Origin: JABDQA01 sp963824415
GTDB taxonomy: Bacteria > Desulfobacterota > Desulfobulbia > Desulfobulbales > Desulfocapsaceae
Length of the DNA stretch: 64,000 bases
Direction: 5' to 3'
Assembly: GCA_963824415.1 (NCBI GenBank)
Contig: CAWGPM010000002.1
Coordinates: 496,001-560,000, forward strand
Both the position numbers and the translations under genes were made by a program. Positions 17,011 to 26,714 of this stretch are shown here, piece by piece. The notes under the pieces were generated by a model that was given only the letters and a program-made list of their open reading frames with translations, had not been told where the DNA came from and made no database searches. Position 1 is the first letter of the stretch, and each line of letters begins with the position of its first letter.

Positions 17011-18411
17011 ATGACTGTTGGTATCGCACGACATTGCCTGTTGAGCAAATCGGGCTTGACGATACTCGCGGTCTGGTTTTGCCTTTCGGTGCTCGCCGTA
17101 TTCATCCAGCCTCAGCACCTTCATGCAGCAGCCGACTATGAGGTCGTTCGGTTTACGGTAAACGGAACGATCAATCCCGCCATAAACGACTATCTCCGCA
17201 AAGGTCTGGAAAAAGCAGAAGCAGGAGAAGCGAAGCTGGTGATTGTCCAGATGGACACTCCCGGCGGTCTCGACCGATCGATGCGGGATATCATCCAGGT
17301 AATTCTGGCCTCTTCCATACCTGTGGTCTCATACGTAGCCCCTGACGGTGCGCGTGCCGCCAGTGCCGGCACCTATATCCTCTATGCGAGCCATGTTGCA
17401 GCAATGGCCCCGGCTACCAACCTCGGAGCTGCAACACCGATACAGATCGGCGCCATGCCGGGCACGACAGAGCCGGATGAGATGGATGACCAGGACAAAG
17501 AAAACGGTAAAGCCTTGCCTCAGCAATCGACCTTGGAGAAAAAAGTCATCAACGATGCCAGTGCATACATAAAGGCGCTTGCCGACCGACATGGGCGCAA
17601 TGGGGACTGGGCAGTGAAAGCGGTGCGCGAATCGGTGAGCCTGTCGGCCAAAGAAGCGCTCGAAATCGGCGTCATAGATGTTATAGCGAGTGACATCAAT
17701 GACCTTCTGGCCAAAATTGACGGGCACGAAGTTGCGATGAACGGTTACAGACAGACGCTCGCCACGAAAAATATGACGGTAACCGATTTGGAACCAGGGT
17801 GGCGATACCGCGTACTCAGTGTCATCAGCGATCCGAACGTCGCCTACCTCCTGTTTCTTCTGGGGATCTATGGCCTTATCTACGAGCTTGCCAATCCTGG
17901 TTTTCTGCTGCCGGGTGTTGCCGGAGGCATTTCCCTGATGCTTGCCCTCTATGCCTTCCAGATCCTTCCTATCAACTATGCCGGGCTGGCATTGATTATC
18001 CTGGGCCTGGTTTTTCTGGTCAGCGAGGCCTTTCTGCCGAGCTTCGGCTCGCTTGGCATCGGCGGTATCGTCTCGTTCTTCGTAGGCTCGCTGATTCTAA
18101 TGGATGATGAAAACCTGAAGATATCATTTTCTCTGATCGCCGGAATCTCAATAGTTTCCGCTGCCTGTATTTTACTGCTGGCGGGACGTTTTGTTTCTCT
18201 TAAAGGGAAAAAGGTTCGGACCGGCAAAGAGGCCATGATCGGTAAGACAGGTGAGGCGCAGTCGGATTTTTCCGGTTCAGGCAGAATCTGGGTGTACGGT
18301 GAATCCTGGCAGGCCCGGAGCGAACGGTTGATTCATCGAGGCGACACGGTGGTTATCACTTCCGTCGATGATTTGGAATTGACCGTCGAACCACTCAAGG
18401 AGGAACATTGA
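17011..18411 (+). CDS. nfeD: NfeD-family membrane serine protease (ClpP-like, long form)
   Basis: 466 residues. A signal/membrane helix (about 13-35) leads to a ClpP-like protease domain with nucleophile Ser118 in ARAASAGTYIL and general-base Lys177/178 in LEKKVINDASAYI, the Ser-Lys dyad of the NfeD/1510-N family. An acidic insert (EPDEMDDQDKENGK) separates them. Four to five membrane helices follow (about 268-400), then a C-terminal OB-fold NfeD domain (GKTGEAQSDFSGSGRIWVYG). A TTG at 16993 is in frame, but AGGAGAG at 17000-17006 fits ATG 17011. The stop is one base before the stomatin gene. These pairs act in membrane protein quality control. Confidence 0.9.
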   Translation: MTVGIARHCLLSKSGLTILAVWFCLSVLAVFIQPQHLHAAADYEVVRFTVNGTINPAINDYLRKGLEKAEAGEAKLVIVQMDTPGGLDRSMRDIIQVILASSIPVVSYVAPDGARAASAGTYILYASHVAAMAPATNLGAATPIQIGAMPGTTEPDEMDDQDKENGKALPQQSTLEKKVINDASAYIKALADRHGRNGDWAVKAVRESVSLSAKEALEIGVIDVIASDINDLLAKIDGHEVAMNGYRQTLATKNMTVTDLEPGWRYRVLSVISDPNVAYLLFLLGIYGLIYELANPGFLLPGVAGGISLMLALYAFQILPINYAGLALIILGLVFLVSEAFLPSFGSLGIGGIVSFFVGSLILMDDENLKISFSLIAGISIVSAACILLLAGRFVSLKGKKVRTGKEAMIGKTGEAQSDFSGSGRIWVYGESWQARSERLIHRGDTVVITSVDDLELTVEPLKEEH

Positions 18412-18412
18412 C

Positions 18413-19186
18413 ATGATTACTCCAATGCTTTTCAACTATGTGGCGCCGGTGGTATTGATCATCGGGCTTGTTGCACTCTCACTGAGAATTGTTGCAGAAT
18501 ATGAACGCCTGGTTATCCTCTTTCTCGGCAGGTTTCAGGGGGTCAAAATGCCCGGACTGCGAATTGTTGTGCCGGGAATCCAACGCGCTTTTCGTGTTGA
18601 TCTGCGAGTCATTACCATGGACATCCCTACCCAGGATGTTATTTCCAGAGACAATGTCACGGTACGGGTTAATGCCGTACTCTACTTCCGGGTCGTTGAT
18701 CCTGAAAAGGCAATTATCCAGGTGGAGGATTTTAATATGGCGGTTAATCAACTATCGCAGACCACCCTGCGTTCGGTACTCGGTCAGCATGACCTTGACG
18801 AGATGCTCTCAGAGCGGGACAAGCTCAATGAAAATATCCAGGTGATCATTGACAAGCGTGCCGATGCCTGGGGCATCAAGGTCATAAATGTAGAAATCAA
18901 GCATATCGACCTGAACGAGTCAATGGTTCGGGCCATAGCCAGGCAGGCCGAAGCGGAACGCGAGAGGCGAGCAAAGGTCATCCATGCAGAAGGCGAGTAC
19001 CAGGCGGCCGAGAAACTGCTTTCCGCCGCCAATATCATCTCGGAGAATAATCAGGCCCTGCAGTTGCGCTATCTGCAAACGCTGAACGATATTTCGACCA
19101 ATAACAAGTCAAACACGATCGTCTTCCCGGTGCCCATGGAGATGCTCCAGGCAATTTTCAAACCTACAGGCCAGGACAACGCCTGA
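18413..19186 (+). CDS. Stomatin/prohibitin-like SPFH protein (slipin)
   Basis: 257 residues. One N-terminal membrane helix (about 8-25), then the SPFH band-7 domain (ERLVILFLGRFQG, GLRIVVPGIQRAF, VDLRVITMDIPTQDVISRDN, VLYFRVVDPEKAI) and a charged coiled-coil with ARQAEAERERRAKVIHAEGE, characteristic of slipins. It begins one base after the nfeD stop with GGAGGAA upstream, so the two are an operon. Slipins form membrane rings or microdomains and their C-terminus is a substrate of the partner NfeD protease in known pairs. The frame is intact and normal in length. Confidence 0.93.
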   Translation: MITPMLFNYVAPVVLIIGLVALSLRIVAEYERLVILFLGRFQGVKMPGLRIVVPGIQRAFRVDLRVITMDIPTQDVISRDNVTVRVNAVLYFRVVDPEKAIIQVEDFNMAVNQLSQTTLRSVLGQHDLDEMLSERDKLNENIQVIIDKRADAWGIKVINVEIKHIDLNESMVRAIARQAEAERERRAKVIHAEGEYQAAEKLLSAANIISENNQALQLRYLQTLNDISTNNKSNTIVFPVPMEMLQAIFKPTGQDNA

Positions 19187-19385
19187 TATGTCCCTGAAAA
19201 GGTTTGAGTGGTTAAGAATTGACAAGTTGAATTTGCAGATTTTCTTAAACGGCTAACATTGCCAAAATGAGTCTCTTCAATTGGAGTGATGGGGGACTCG
19301 GTAACATATTAAGAGCAAGGTTAGCTTGATGTACTGAATTCCTTTTGAGATTGGTATTGCAAACCTGATTCTCTAGGTAAATTAA

Positions 19386-19399
19386 GGGTACCTTGAAAT
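19386..19399 (+). repeat. Solo end motif of the palindromic repeat
   Basis: GGGTACCTTGAAAT, one of the end variants seen in the full copies. It lies about 20 bases beyond the stop of the minus-strand antitoxin gene. The 19187-19385 stretch between it and the slipin gene shows nothing else. Confidence 0.45.
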
Positions 19400-19417
19400 A
19401 CACTTGTCCAATCAATC

Positions 19418-19711
19418 TTATTGATTATTGGCGATAAGCTTGATTTCAAGGTGACACCCTAGTGCTTTTGCATATTTCTTTAATGTTGCTATTGAGGGGG
19501 AATGTTTGCCACTGCTTAGTGAAGATTCAAGCCTTGTCACAGCTGGGGCTTTAGTTCCCATTTTTTCAGCAATCTCAGCTTGACTTAGTCCCGCATTTTG
19601 CCTTGCTCTTAAAAATTCACGAAGTAAGGAAAACTCAGGTTCCATTTCTTCATACGCTGCTTTTACACCTGGCCTTTTAAATGCCTGCTTTTTTAATTCA
19701 GAATGATTCAT
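19418..19711 (-). CDS. higA: HigA-like antitoxin (XRE-family HTH)
   Basis: 97 residues. A lambda-repressor-type helix-turn-helix lies at about 40-75 (NAGLSQAEIAEKMGTKAPAVTRLES), preceded by a short helical N-terminus and followed by LKKYAKALGCHLEIKLI, typical of HigA/Xre antitoxins paired with a HigB-type toxin. Its ATG lies within the last codons of the restored toxin frame, the standard toxin-first HigBA overlap. It would bind its own promoter; an inverted repeat at 20044-20059 is a good candidate site. Frame intact. Confidence 0.85.
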   Translation of the reverse strand: MNHSELKKQAFKRPGVKAAYEEMEPEFSLLREFLRARQNAGLSQAEIAEKMGTKAPAVTRLESSLSSGKHSPSIATLKKYAKALGCHLEIKLIANNQ

Positions 19712-20034
19712 TTTCTTTCACCTCATTCATTCTTGAAATAGCGATTTTGAGTTCTCTCTTCGGGATCTTTTGAGATTTTTTGATATAGGAATGGAGAATT
19801 ATGATCTTTTTTCCTATTTTCGTACAAAAAAAATACTCTTGCTATCCCTTCTTTGCTTTTGATTCTGAGTTCAAAAAGCCCCTTATCGATTGCTTTTGTG
19901 TGTGGCAAACCCAAGTTTGAACCAAATTCAATCATCAAATCAGTTAGATGGAAGTATCTTGCTAATAGTCCATCAGGGAGATTGAGAATTTCTTGTTAAA
20001 GGTTTCCATTGTAATAGAGGATCCGCCATTTCAT
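19698..20034 (-). pseudogene. higB: HigB-like toxin gene with a nonsense codon and a frameshift
   Basis: Reading from ATG 20032-20034 gives MKWRILYYNGNL then TAA, after which the same frame resumes with ILNLPDGLLARYFHLTDLM, IEFGSNLGLPHTK and GLFELRIKSKEGIARVFF, the usual phage-derived Gp49/HigB core. At a run of six T (19807-19812, A on the coding strand) the frame is lost. Removing one base restores ILHSYIKKSQKIPKREL and a stop at 19698-19700. Two independent lesions in a protein of about 110 residues argue for real decay, unlike the single-lesion genes elsewhere in the window. The antitoxin downstream is intact. Confidence 0.8.
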
Positions 20035-20043
20035 ATCAACAAA

Positions 20044-20059
20044 GTAACAAATATGTTAC
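20044..20059. promoter_or_regulatory. Candidate HigA operator
   Basis: GTAACAAATATGTTAC has perfect 6-bp arms (GTAACA and TGTTAC) with a 4-base centre and lies 10 bases upstream of the toxin start codon. Autorepression by the antitoxin through such palindromes is the rule in HigBA systems; binding here is inferred. Confidence 0.5.
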
Positions 20060-20412
20060 TATTTTACAAGCTATGTTATTGACGATCGATTAGACGATTT
20101 TTAGACGTTCTAGTTGAATTTGAGAAGCCACTAAGTCGAGTTTCCCCAGATCGAAGAAATTGAAGAAAATCAATTCCCCTATATTCACACGTTTGGTAAA
20201 TCCTCAACAACACCAGGTATTAGTGATTATTGGACCTGCAATGCCTTGATCAATTATACCCCATGAGGTTTAGTCGCATGGGCGGCAGGGGGCTGCATAC
20301 ACGAACATATCAGGAACTAGTCTTTTTATCGGAGAGAGCTAAAGCAATAGCAGAAGAGGTCTGCAATATAATAAATGAGTTATATACCTGCTGTCCATCA
20401 CAGGCTCTGTAC
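20060..20412. other. Intergenic stretch with no recognised gene
   Basis: About 350 bases between the HigBA promoter and a small membrane-protein gene. The plus-strand frame starting at 20230 runs through the complement of that gene and is a shadow. Nothing else is evident. Confidence 0.4.
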
Positions 20413-20715
20413 TTAGCGACTATTTTTTATTCCGTTATATGCTTCCTTAATCTGGGAGTCAGTATAGCCTGCATCTCTGAGACAGCGTCGAAAATTGTTC
20501 GCGTAGGAGTTAAATGTAGCGGCGATATCTTTACGGGCAAAAGACTTCTTCAAATTTTCACCAGGTCCCTGACATTTTTCAGGAAGAGAATACATGTTGA
20601 AGGCTGTTGCAGGGGTAGAGTCTTGCAGATACGGGCCGATGAAATATTGATAAGCAAAATATCCAGCGACACCCAAAACTACCAGAAAAATCAAACTTTG
20701 TGTTTTTTCCTTCAT
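20413..20715 (-). CDS. Small single-pass membrane protein, unknown function
   Basis: 100 residues from ATG 20715. An N-terminal membrane helix (about 8-27, SLIFLVVLGVAGYFAYQYFI) is followed by a soluble tail with two Cys (PEKCQGPGE and FRRCLRDAGY), perhaps disulfide-bonded in the periplasm. A TTG at 20733 extends the frame by six residues but has no better ribosome binding site. No family recognised. A solo repeat end lies just upstream. Confidence 0.6.
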   Translation of the reverse strand: MKEKTQSLIFLVVLGVAGYFAYQYFIGPYLQDSTPATAFNMYSLPEKCQGPGENLKKSFARKDIAATFNSYANNFRRCLRDAGYTDSQIKEAYNGIKNSR

Positions 20716-20750
20716 TCGCTCATTGATTGTCAAAAATTTGTAATAATCTA

Positions 20751-20769
20751 GGCCACCTTGAAAAATGAG
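20751..20769 (+). repeat. Solo end motif of the palindromic repeat
   Basis: GGCCACCTTGAAAAATGAG, matching the repeat end with one difference. It lies between the small membrane-protein gene and the exopolyphosphatase gene, both on the minus strand. No interior of the repeat is present. Confidence 0.5.
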
Positions 20770-20800
20770 GTTTTTCCTTTGTTTCTGCTACCTGAGCAGA

Positions 20801-22304
20801 TCATGCGGTAAACTTGAGATTGAAATCCACATTTTTTAGGTACTTGGCTTCCTGCTCCAGGCTGGCCCGTTGCAGGGGATGATTTATCAACTCATACTGT
20901 GCAAATTGAAGGGTCAAATTATTCTCACTGGCAATCACTTGTTCAATAACTGCCGTCTCGTCTTTACGGGAACGATGGAGCAGGGTGGCGAGACGAAGAA
21001 GAATCGCAAGCCTCAAGGCGGTCTTCTGATCCTTTTCCGGTAAACCTCTGAAGAATTTTTTTGATATTTTTTTACGATGGCAACGAACCAGAACACTCAT
21101 CCGGTCCTGCTCCTCAAAAGAAAATCCGGGAAGATCTGCCTTGTCCAGGAGATACGCGCCATGTTTCTGATATCCACTCAGCGAAACCGCAAGGCCAATC
21201 TCATGAAGGCTGCTTGCCCAATGCAGTATTTCGGCGTCTTCCAGTCGCAGGTTCCAGGCCTTTTCACAGGCGGTGAAAAGACGGTGCGAAGTTAAACTCA
21301 CTCGTCGCGCATGTTTCTGGCTGATTTGAAATCGCTGCTGTACACTTGAAACGGTTTTCAAACGGGTATCTTCACTCTGAATGCGGCCCAGACGCTCATA
21401 CAGCAGGCCTTCCCGCAAGGCGCCTTCGGAAACCTGCATGGTTTCAATTTTAAGTGCCTCAAAAGTGGCAATGAGGATGGCCAGTCCTCCTGCAAAAACA
21501 GGTTGCCGATCACTATCTAGACCGGGAAGATCAAGATTTTTTACATGTCCAGCCGCTATCATTCTATTCCGTATTTCGTATAAACTGTCGCGGGTGATAT
21601 TATAGGTCTCAAGCCCAAGCGCTTTCACAATGCTTCCCGCTGCCCTGATTGTTCCGGATGCCCCTGTAGCAGAGACCCAGCCAACTTTTCGAAAATGGCG
21701 TCGTACCGGACGTAATTCCAGATGGGCGGCAATGCCAGCCTTTTCCCAATTCTTCTTGCTGAGCTTTCCATTTCGAAAAAAAGCGCGACTCATGCTCACG
21801 CAACCCATTTCGAGGCTTCTTAGATGCAGAGGCTCGAAACCCTTCACCGATAATCAATTCTGTACTGCCTCCGCCAATATCCATCACAAGCCGTTTCCCC
21901 TCCTCAGCCACCAGAGAATGGGAAACACCAAGATAGATCAGACGAGCCTCCTCCTTTCCTCCAATAATTGAGATCGGGTGGCCCAGAACCTCACTGGCGC
22001 TTTGTAAAAACTGACGGGAATTTTTCGCCTGACGCAGGGTATTTGTGCCAACGGCGGCCACACTGCCCTGGGGTAATTTCTGCACACGTTCAGCAAAACG
22101 ATCAAGACAGGAAAGGGCACGTATACGTGCTTCTTCAGACAATCTGCCATTTTTATCAAGACCGCCTCCCAGGCGCACCATTTCCTTTAATCTATCAAGA
22201 ATGTGAACATGACCGTCCTCAATGCGGGCAACTACCAGGTGAAAACTATTGGAGCCCAGGTCGATGGCTGCTAAATATTGTGGTGATTGCTGTTGATCAT
22301 TCAT
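20801..22304 (-). pseudogene. ppx: Exopolyphosphatase / pppGpp phosphatase (Ppx/GppA), one frameshift
   Basis: Two overlapping frames together give a complete ~500-residue Ppx/GppA. The upstream frame has AAIDLGSNSFHLVVARI, VRLGGGLDKNGRLSE, VGTNTLRQAKNS and MDIGGGSTELIIGEGF. The downstream frame continues directly with EPLHLRSLEMGCVSMSR, TGASGTIRA, the FAGGLAILI segment and an HD-like C-terminal domain (LHEIGLAVS). They join at a CCC run, 21840-21842 on the plus strand, where removing one base restores the frame. All ASKHA phosphate-binding motifs are present, so the enzyme would work if the extra base is an error. A GTG at 22355 is an alternative start. The enzyme removes phosphate from polyphosphate or pppGpp. 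Confidence 0.85.
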
Positions 22305-23000
22305 AGAAAAATGTGGTCTGTCCCCTGTTATCCTGATCGGGAGGGAGCTACTCACGCCACCGCAGGGAGAATCACCTCATCAGCTCGAAGGCACCCGGCT
22401 TCCCCAACAGAAGAATTAGACAATGCCACAAGTGATACTAGCAAGAAACCTTTCCCAATACAACGGGGAACCGGTGTCTTATAGTTGCCAGACCTTTAGG
22501 AGAGTCTGATAAAGATTCTTGCCTCTAAAAACCGTTATAAAATCACCATTGCAGAAACAAAATCCGGGAATTCGGACTTATATTCAGCTATTGTTTGATT
22601 AAGAGATGATAGATCTGCTGAGATTGACTTTGGTCGCGCGTAAATGGTGATCTGCGGAGATTTGTGTGTTTAAAACCGAAGATGTTTCTCTATAATTTCA
22701 TGCCAGCGGAGAGTCCTACCTCATCACTCTGAAAATAAAAAGGAACAGTCAGAGCCTGAACTCTTTACACAAAAGCTGAGATCGCCAGAGAAAGCTTCTT
22801 CCCACTGAGAAATGTAAAAGCATTTGAGGCACTCTGCCTCCCATCTCATTAGTCTTTCCGCCGTGTTATCTAGTAATCATCCTTATTGGACTTATTGTCT
22901 GAATCTGTATATCGCTTAGTAGTAAGTGGTCCCAGAAATTTTTGAAGAAAGTTATGCCAATATTTCTGGGGTCTTCATTTTATTGAAGGTGCTATTATCC
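22305..23000. other. Long intergenic region without recognisable gene
   Basis: About 700 bases between the divergent exopolyphosphatase and dehydrogenase genes. No credible coding frame, full repeat or RNA was seen. An AAGGT at 22986-22990 is the ribosome binding site of the following gene. Confidence 0.45.
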
Positions 23001-23897
23001 ATGAACTCGACAAGTCCAGTTGAACAAATAACATTTATAGGTCTGGGAATGATGGGATACCCAATGGCGGGCAGATTGGCATCGTCAGGGTATCCTTTAA
23101 ACGCTTTCGATTTGAAATCCGATACTCTTGAGCGATTCGTCAATGAGTTTTCTGGTGTTGCTTATTCATCTGCTATAGAGGCGTCAAAAGATACCACTAT
23201 TGTCATTACCATGTTGCCTAGCTCTGATGAGGTCTACGCGACGCTGCTTGGCCTGGATGAGTCCCAAGGGGTCGTATCGGTGTTGAAACCTGGCAGTATT
23301 GTCATAGACATGAGTTCATCCGATCCCGTACGCACCCGAAAACTTGCTGACATCCTTGATAAACGCCGGATAACATTAGTGGATGCCCCGGTCTCAGGGG
23401 GCCTAAAAAAGGCACAGGAAGGGAACCTGTCGATCATGTTTGGCGGAGACAGAGAATCACTGAAAAGATGCAGAAAGATATTGGAAAAACTTGGATCTGC
23501 CATATTTCATACAGGTTCTGTTGGGACTGGTCATGCCATGAAAGCACTCAATAATTACGTTTCTGCTGCAGGGCTTGTTGCCGTCGTCGAGGCTCTTCAT
23601 GCGGGTGAAAAATTTGGCCTTGATCCGAAAATTATGACAGCTATTTTAAACGCCTCTACAGGAAAGAATAATACGACCGAAAACAAAGTTTTACAGTATA
23701 TGCTATCCGGCGATTTCAATTCCGGATTCTCTCTTCAGCTTATGGTTAAGGACCTTGGTCTTGCCGTTCAACTCGCTGATGATTTAGACGTATCGGCACC
23801 CCTGGCACACACCTGCCTTGCAATTTGGCGTAAAGCCGCTGATGCCCAACAAGACAATATCATTGATCATACAGAAATGTATCGATTAATGGACTGA
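23001..23897 (+). CDS. 3-hydroxyisobutyrate/tartronate-semialdehyde-type dehydrogenase
   Basis: 298 residues. The NAD(P)-binding start has GLGMMGYPMAGRL. The substrate motif DAPVSGGLKKAQEGNLSIM follows, and the catalytic Lys is in GTGHAMKALNN. The all-helical C-terminal domain is complete (about 175-298). Members oxidise or reduce short beta-hydroxyacids; the exact substrate cannot be set from sequence. The frame is open from GTG 22926, but the Rossmann start and AAGGT at 22986-22990 favour ATG 23001. A second, more distant member lies at 35.6 kb. Stands alone, so no operon clue. Confidence 0.88.
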   Translation: MNSTSPVEQITFIGLGMMGYPMAGRLASSGYPLNAFDLKSDTLERFVNEFSGVAYSSAIEASKDTTIVITMLPSSDEVYATLLGLDESQGVVSVLKPGSIVIDMSSSDPVRTRKLADILDKRRITLVDAPVSGGLKKAQEGNLSIMFGGDRESLKRCRKILEKLGSAIFHTGSVGTGHAMKALNNYVSAAGLVAVVEALHAGEKFGLDPKIMTAILNASTGKNNTTENKVLQYMLSGDFNSGFSLQLMVKDLGLAVQLADDLDVSAPLAHTCLAIWRKAADAQQDNIIDHTEMYRLMD

Positions 23898-24145
23898 TGA
23901 TATTGCGCTTTATGTCTGGAAGAATTTTCTGTGGCTGACCGGTCCCCGCCAGCCGGTACAAGTTTTACTGCTCAAGTTCATGTTGCCGTTGGGCATCCAT
24001 AGCGAATTTATGTTTTCCCTGATTTGAGGTGCTTAGTTACAGGCTCAAGCTAAGTCCCTCTTGTTTTTGGTATAGTGCCTGTATCTAAAGACCAGCATTG
24101 GAAGCACTGAGGTGCCAGGACGGCGGTCCTATGGGTCGAGTGCGT

Positions 24146-24379
24146 TTACACAGAGTGGTTTGTGTTGTGCCCTTCCTCTGGTGAGTTAAGGTCAGATAAT
24201 GCTGTCACTCTGCCCAACCACAGTATACGCATGATAATGACAAAAAATCCATATCCCATGAATATTGGAGCCAGTATGGAGAGATAAATATTCTCTGAGA
24301 TATAGTGGAGATTTACTGCCAGGAGTATTAGAATTAAAGGCTTAGCTCTATACAACTGATTAGGTAACCAAATTTTCAT
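24146..24379 (-). CDS. Small two-helix membrane protein, paralogue of the 49.6 kb gene
   Basis: 77 residues from ATG 24379, preceded by GGGGAG. It starts MKIWLPNQLYRAKP, then has two hydrophobic segments (about 15-32 and 36-56) separated by YISEN, and ends in a polar tail. A gene at 49586-49774 shares the MKIWLP..LY..KP start, the ISEN motif and the MR..W block, so the two form a small family inside this window. Function unknown. Confidence 0.65.
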   Translation of the reverse strand: MKIWLPNQLYRAKPLILILLAVNLHYISENIYLSILAPIFMGYGFFVIIMRILWLGRVTALSDLNSPEEGHNTNHSV

Positions 24380-25135
24380 AACCTTACTCCCCATATGGTT
24401 TTAAGGGCAACGTTCGGGTTAGTATCTATTGTCCCTCCGGAAAATCATAAAGTCAAACAATAATAACACGAATTAACCTCAGATCCCCCAGGTCTGAAAT
24501 ATCTCATCCAGACTGGCATGTTTCCAGGAGCACCGGACCAAGCCAATTTGAGGAATTTATTGCTCGAACTCGCAAAAAAACCAAACATCGGTACAAAATC
24601 AGCAATTCCAAAATCAAAAATTCTGATATTCTGTTCTTTTTTCCGTTAATCTGTAATCTAATAGCCTCTCAAATATAGAAAATCAAGCCAGCTAAAACTC
24701 ATATGACACTGATAATTAACAATATTTCAAATATCCCCAAATGGCATTTATCTTGCTAGTAAATTAATTTACCCCAATTAAATTGTGCCAGCTGAGCTTG
24801 GTTTTTTCGCGCTGAGTGGAAGGAATTAGCCTAGCTGCGCTGCAAGCAATACTATGATTCATTAAATGAAGGGCAGAGCCTCTTCTTTATTGAGGCTACC
24901 TTGAATCGATGTTGATGTTCCAATAAAAATTGCCAGCAGCAGTATCTTTGAAAAAGTTCGTGGAATTTCATGCGCTGGAGCTTTCATTTTCAAATTACTG
25001 CTCACCATTAAAATCGCGGACGTGTTGGCAATCGCAAATAAAGGCGAATTTTTCATAGTAACAATATGTAGTATCAAGACTTTACAGATCTGAAATCCTC
25101 ATGTGTTGTCAATAAAGCAACCATGGAGTAACAGA
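24380..25135. other. Long AT-rich intergenic region with one solo repeat end
   Basis: About 750 bases. GGCTACCTTGAA at 24894-24905 is a solo end of the palindromic repeat. A minus-strand frame at 24862-25077 runs through it, has no recognisable domain and was not accepted. No other feature is evident. Confidence 0.45.
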
Positions 25136-26659
25136 ATGACAGTTCTTGATCAGAGGCTCAGTTTTAAAGCTCGCTTAGGTTGCTATCTGTGCATTGCTGT
25201 AATGATCTGCCTGCTCTCCGTATTCAGTTCGGCGGCTTTTACTGCTGAGAAAAACCAAGAGGAATTCGGACATCTGTCTTTGGATGAAAAATGGGAGGGT
25301 GATTTCGATGGTATGGTCGAGCGACGTCTCATCCGTGTTCTCGTGGTATTCAACAAAATTGGTTTCTTCATCGACCAGGGACAATATCGTGGGATGAGCG
25401 TAGATCTTCTTGAAGCTTTCAAGAATTTCATTAATGAAGGAAATAAAGATAAAGCTCTTCCCGTTGATGTGATTTTCCTTCCTGTTAATCGTGACCAGCT
25501 CATTTCTGCTTTGGTTGCTGGAAAAGGAGATATTGCCGTTGGCAATTTAGCTATTATCGAAGATCGATTGAAGAAGGTTGATTTCAGTGAACCTTTTCTT
25601 ACCAATGTCAAAGAGATAGTCATAACAAACTCTAGGATTCCACCACTGAATTCCATTGCGGACTTATCTGGTCAGACAGTCCATCTCCGCAAATCGTCCA
25701 GCTATTATCAACATGTGCTTGAACTCAATAAAACTTTTAAGAAAAGAAGACTGGAACCTTTGAAGATAGTTCAAGTAGATGAGCATTTTGAGGATTCAGA
25801 TCTATTGCAGATGGTAAACAAGGGTCTGATTCCGATGATTGTCGTCGATGATCATGTTGCAAAATTCTGGGGTGAAATATTCAAGGACATTAAGATCTAT
25901 CAAGATATCGCACTTAACGAAGGTGGAGGCATTGGCTGGGCTTTTCGGAAAAATAGCCCACAGCTAGCTGAAGTTATAAACAGATTTCTCGAGACCACAA
26001 AAAAAGGGACAAAGCTTGGTAACGTTATTTTCAAAAAGTATTTGCAAAAAAACAAATGGGCCAGAAATGCTTTGTCACGCGAGGCAATTAGCCGTTATCA
26101 TTCAGTTATAGCGTTGTTTAAGAAATATGCTGACCTGTATGAATTTGATCATTTAATGACTGAGGCTCTCGCCTATCAGGAATCTCAATTAGACCATAGC
26201 AAACGCAGCCCAGCTGGCGCAGTCGGTATCATGCAGTTACTACCAGAAACGGCAGCAGGTAAAAATGTTGGTATCCCGAATATTGAGAATCTTGAAGATA
26301 ATGTCCATGCAGGCCATAAATATTTACGATTCATTCAGGACAGATATTTCAGCGAATCTGAAATCGACAATTTGAACAGGCATTTATTAACATTCGCATC
26401 CTATAATGCTGGACCAAGGAAAATACTCGATCTAAGGGATGAGACAAAAAAACGAGGACTGGATCCTAACGTATGGTTTAAGAATGTGGAAGTGGTCGCA
26501 GCAGAAAAAATCGGTCGGGAAACGGTGGAGTATGTGCGCAATATATACAAGTATTATATTGCCTATAAGTTATCCAAGGAAAAAATCGACAAGGTCCAAG
26601 AGAAGTCTATAACTCTGGCTAATATCACTCCGAACCTCTCTGGTCTCACGAGGCCATAA
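25136..26659 (+). CDS. mltF: MltF-type membrane-bound lytic transglycosylase
   Basis: 507 residues. An N-terminal signal/anchor helix (about 12-33) is followed by a periplasmic substrate-binding-protein family 3 domain (about 60-300; RLIRVLVVFNK, MSVDLLEAFKNF, VGNLAIIEDRLKKVDFSEPF). A lytic transglycosylase domain covers about 335-470, with catalytic Glu349 in AYQESQLDHSKRSP, then GAVGIMQLLPETAAG and FASYNAGPRKI. This two-domain order is that of MltF, whose first domain senses peptidoglycan fragments and regulates the second. GGAG at 25125-25128 sets the start at 25136, not the upstream GTG at 25103. Acts in the periplasm. Confidence 0.9.
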   Translation: MTVLDQRLSFKARLGCYLCIAVMICLLSVFSSAAFTAEKNQEEFGHLSLDEKWEGDFDGMVERRLIRVLVVFNKIGFFIDQGQYRGMSVDLLEAFKNFINEGNKDKALPVDVIFLPVNRDQLISALVAGKGDIAVGNLAIIEDRLKKVDFSEPFLTNVKEIVITNSRIPPLNSIADLSGQTVHLRKSSSYYQHVLELNKTFKKRRLEPLKIVQVDEHFEDSDLLQMVNKGLIPMIVVDDHVAKFWGEIFKDIKIYQDIALNEGGGIGWAFRKNSPQLAEVINRFLETTKKGTKLGNVIFKKYLQKNKWARNALSREAISRYHSVIALFKKYADLYEFDHLMTEALAYQESQLDHSKRSPAGAVGIMQLLPETAAGKNVGIPNIENLEDNVHAGHKYLRFIQDRYFSESEIDNLNRHLLTFASYNAGPRKILDLRDETKKRGLDPNVWFKNVEVVAAEKIGRETVEYVRNIYKYYIAYKLSKEKIDKVQEKSITLANITPNLSGLTRP

Positions 26660-26714
26660 TTAGTTAAAAGTATTCCCAAAACTCTTTAATCCAACTAATC
26701 TTGGTGCGGGTTAA

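Noticed and set aside
20230..20751. 173-codon plus-strand ORF
   Set aside because: It runs antisense through the small membrane-protein gene and has no domain or ribosome binding site.
24862..25077. 71-codon minus-strand ORF
   Set aside because: No domain, passes through a solo repeat end, no credible ribosome binding site.
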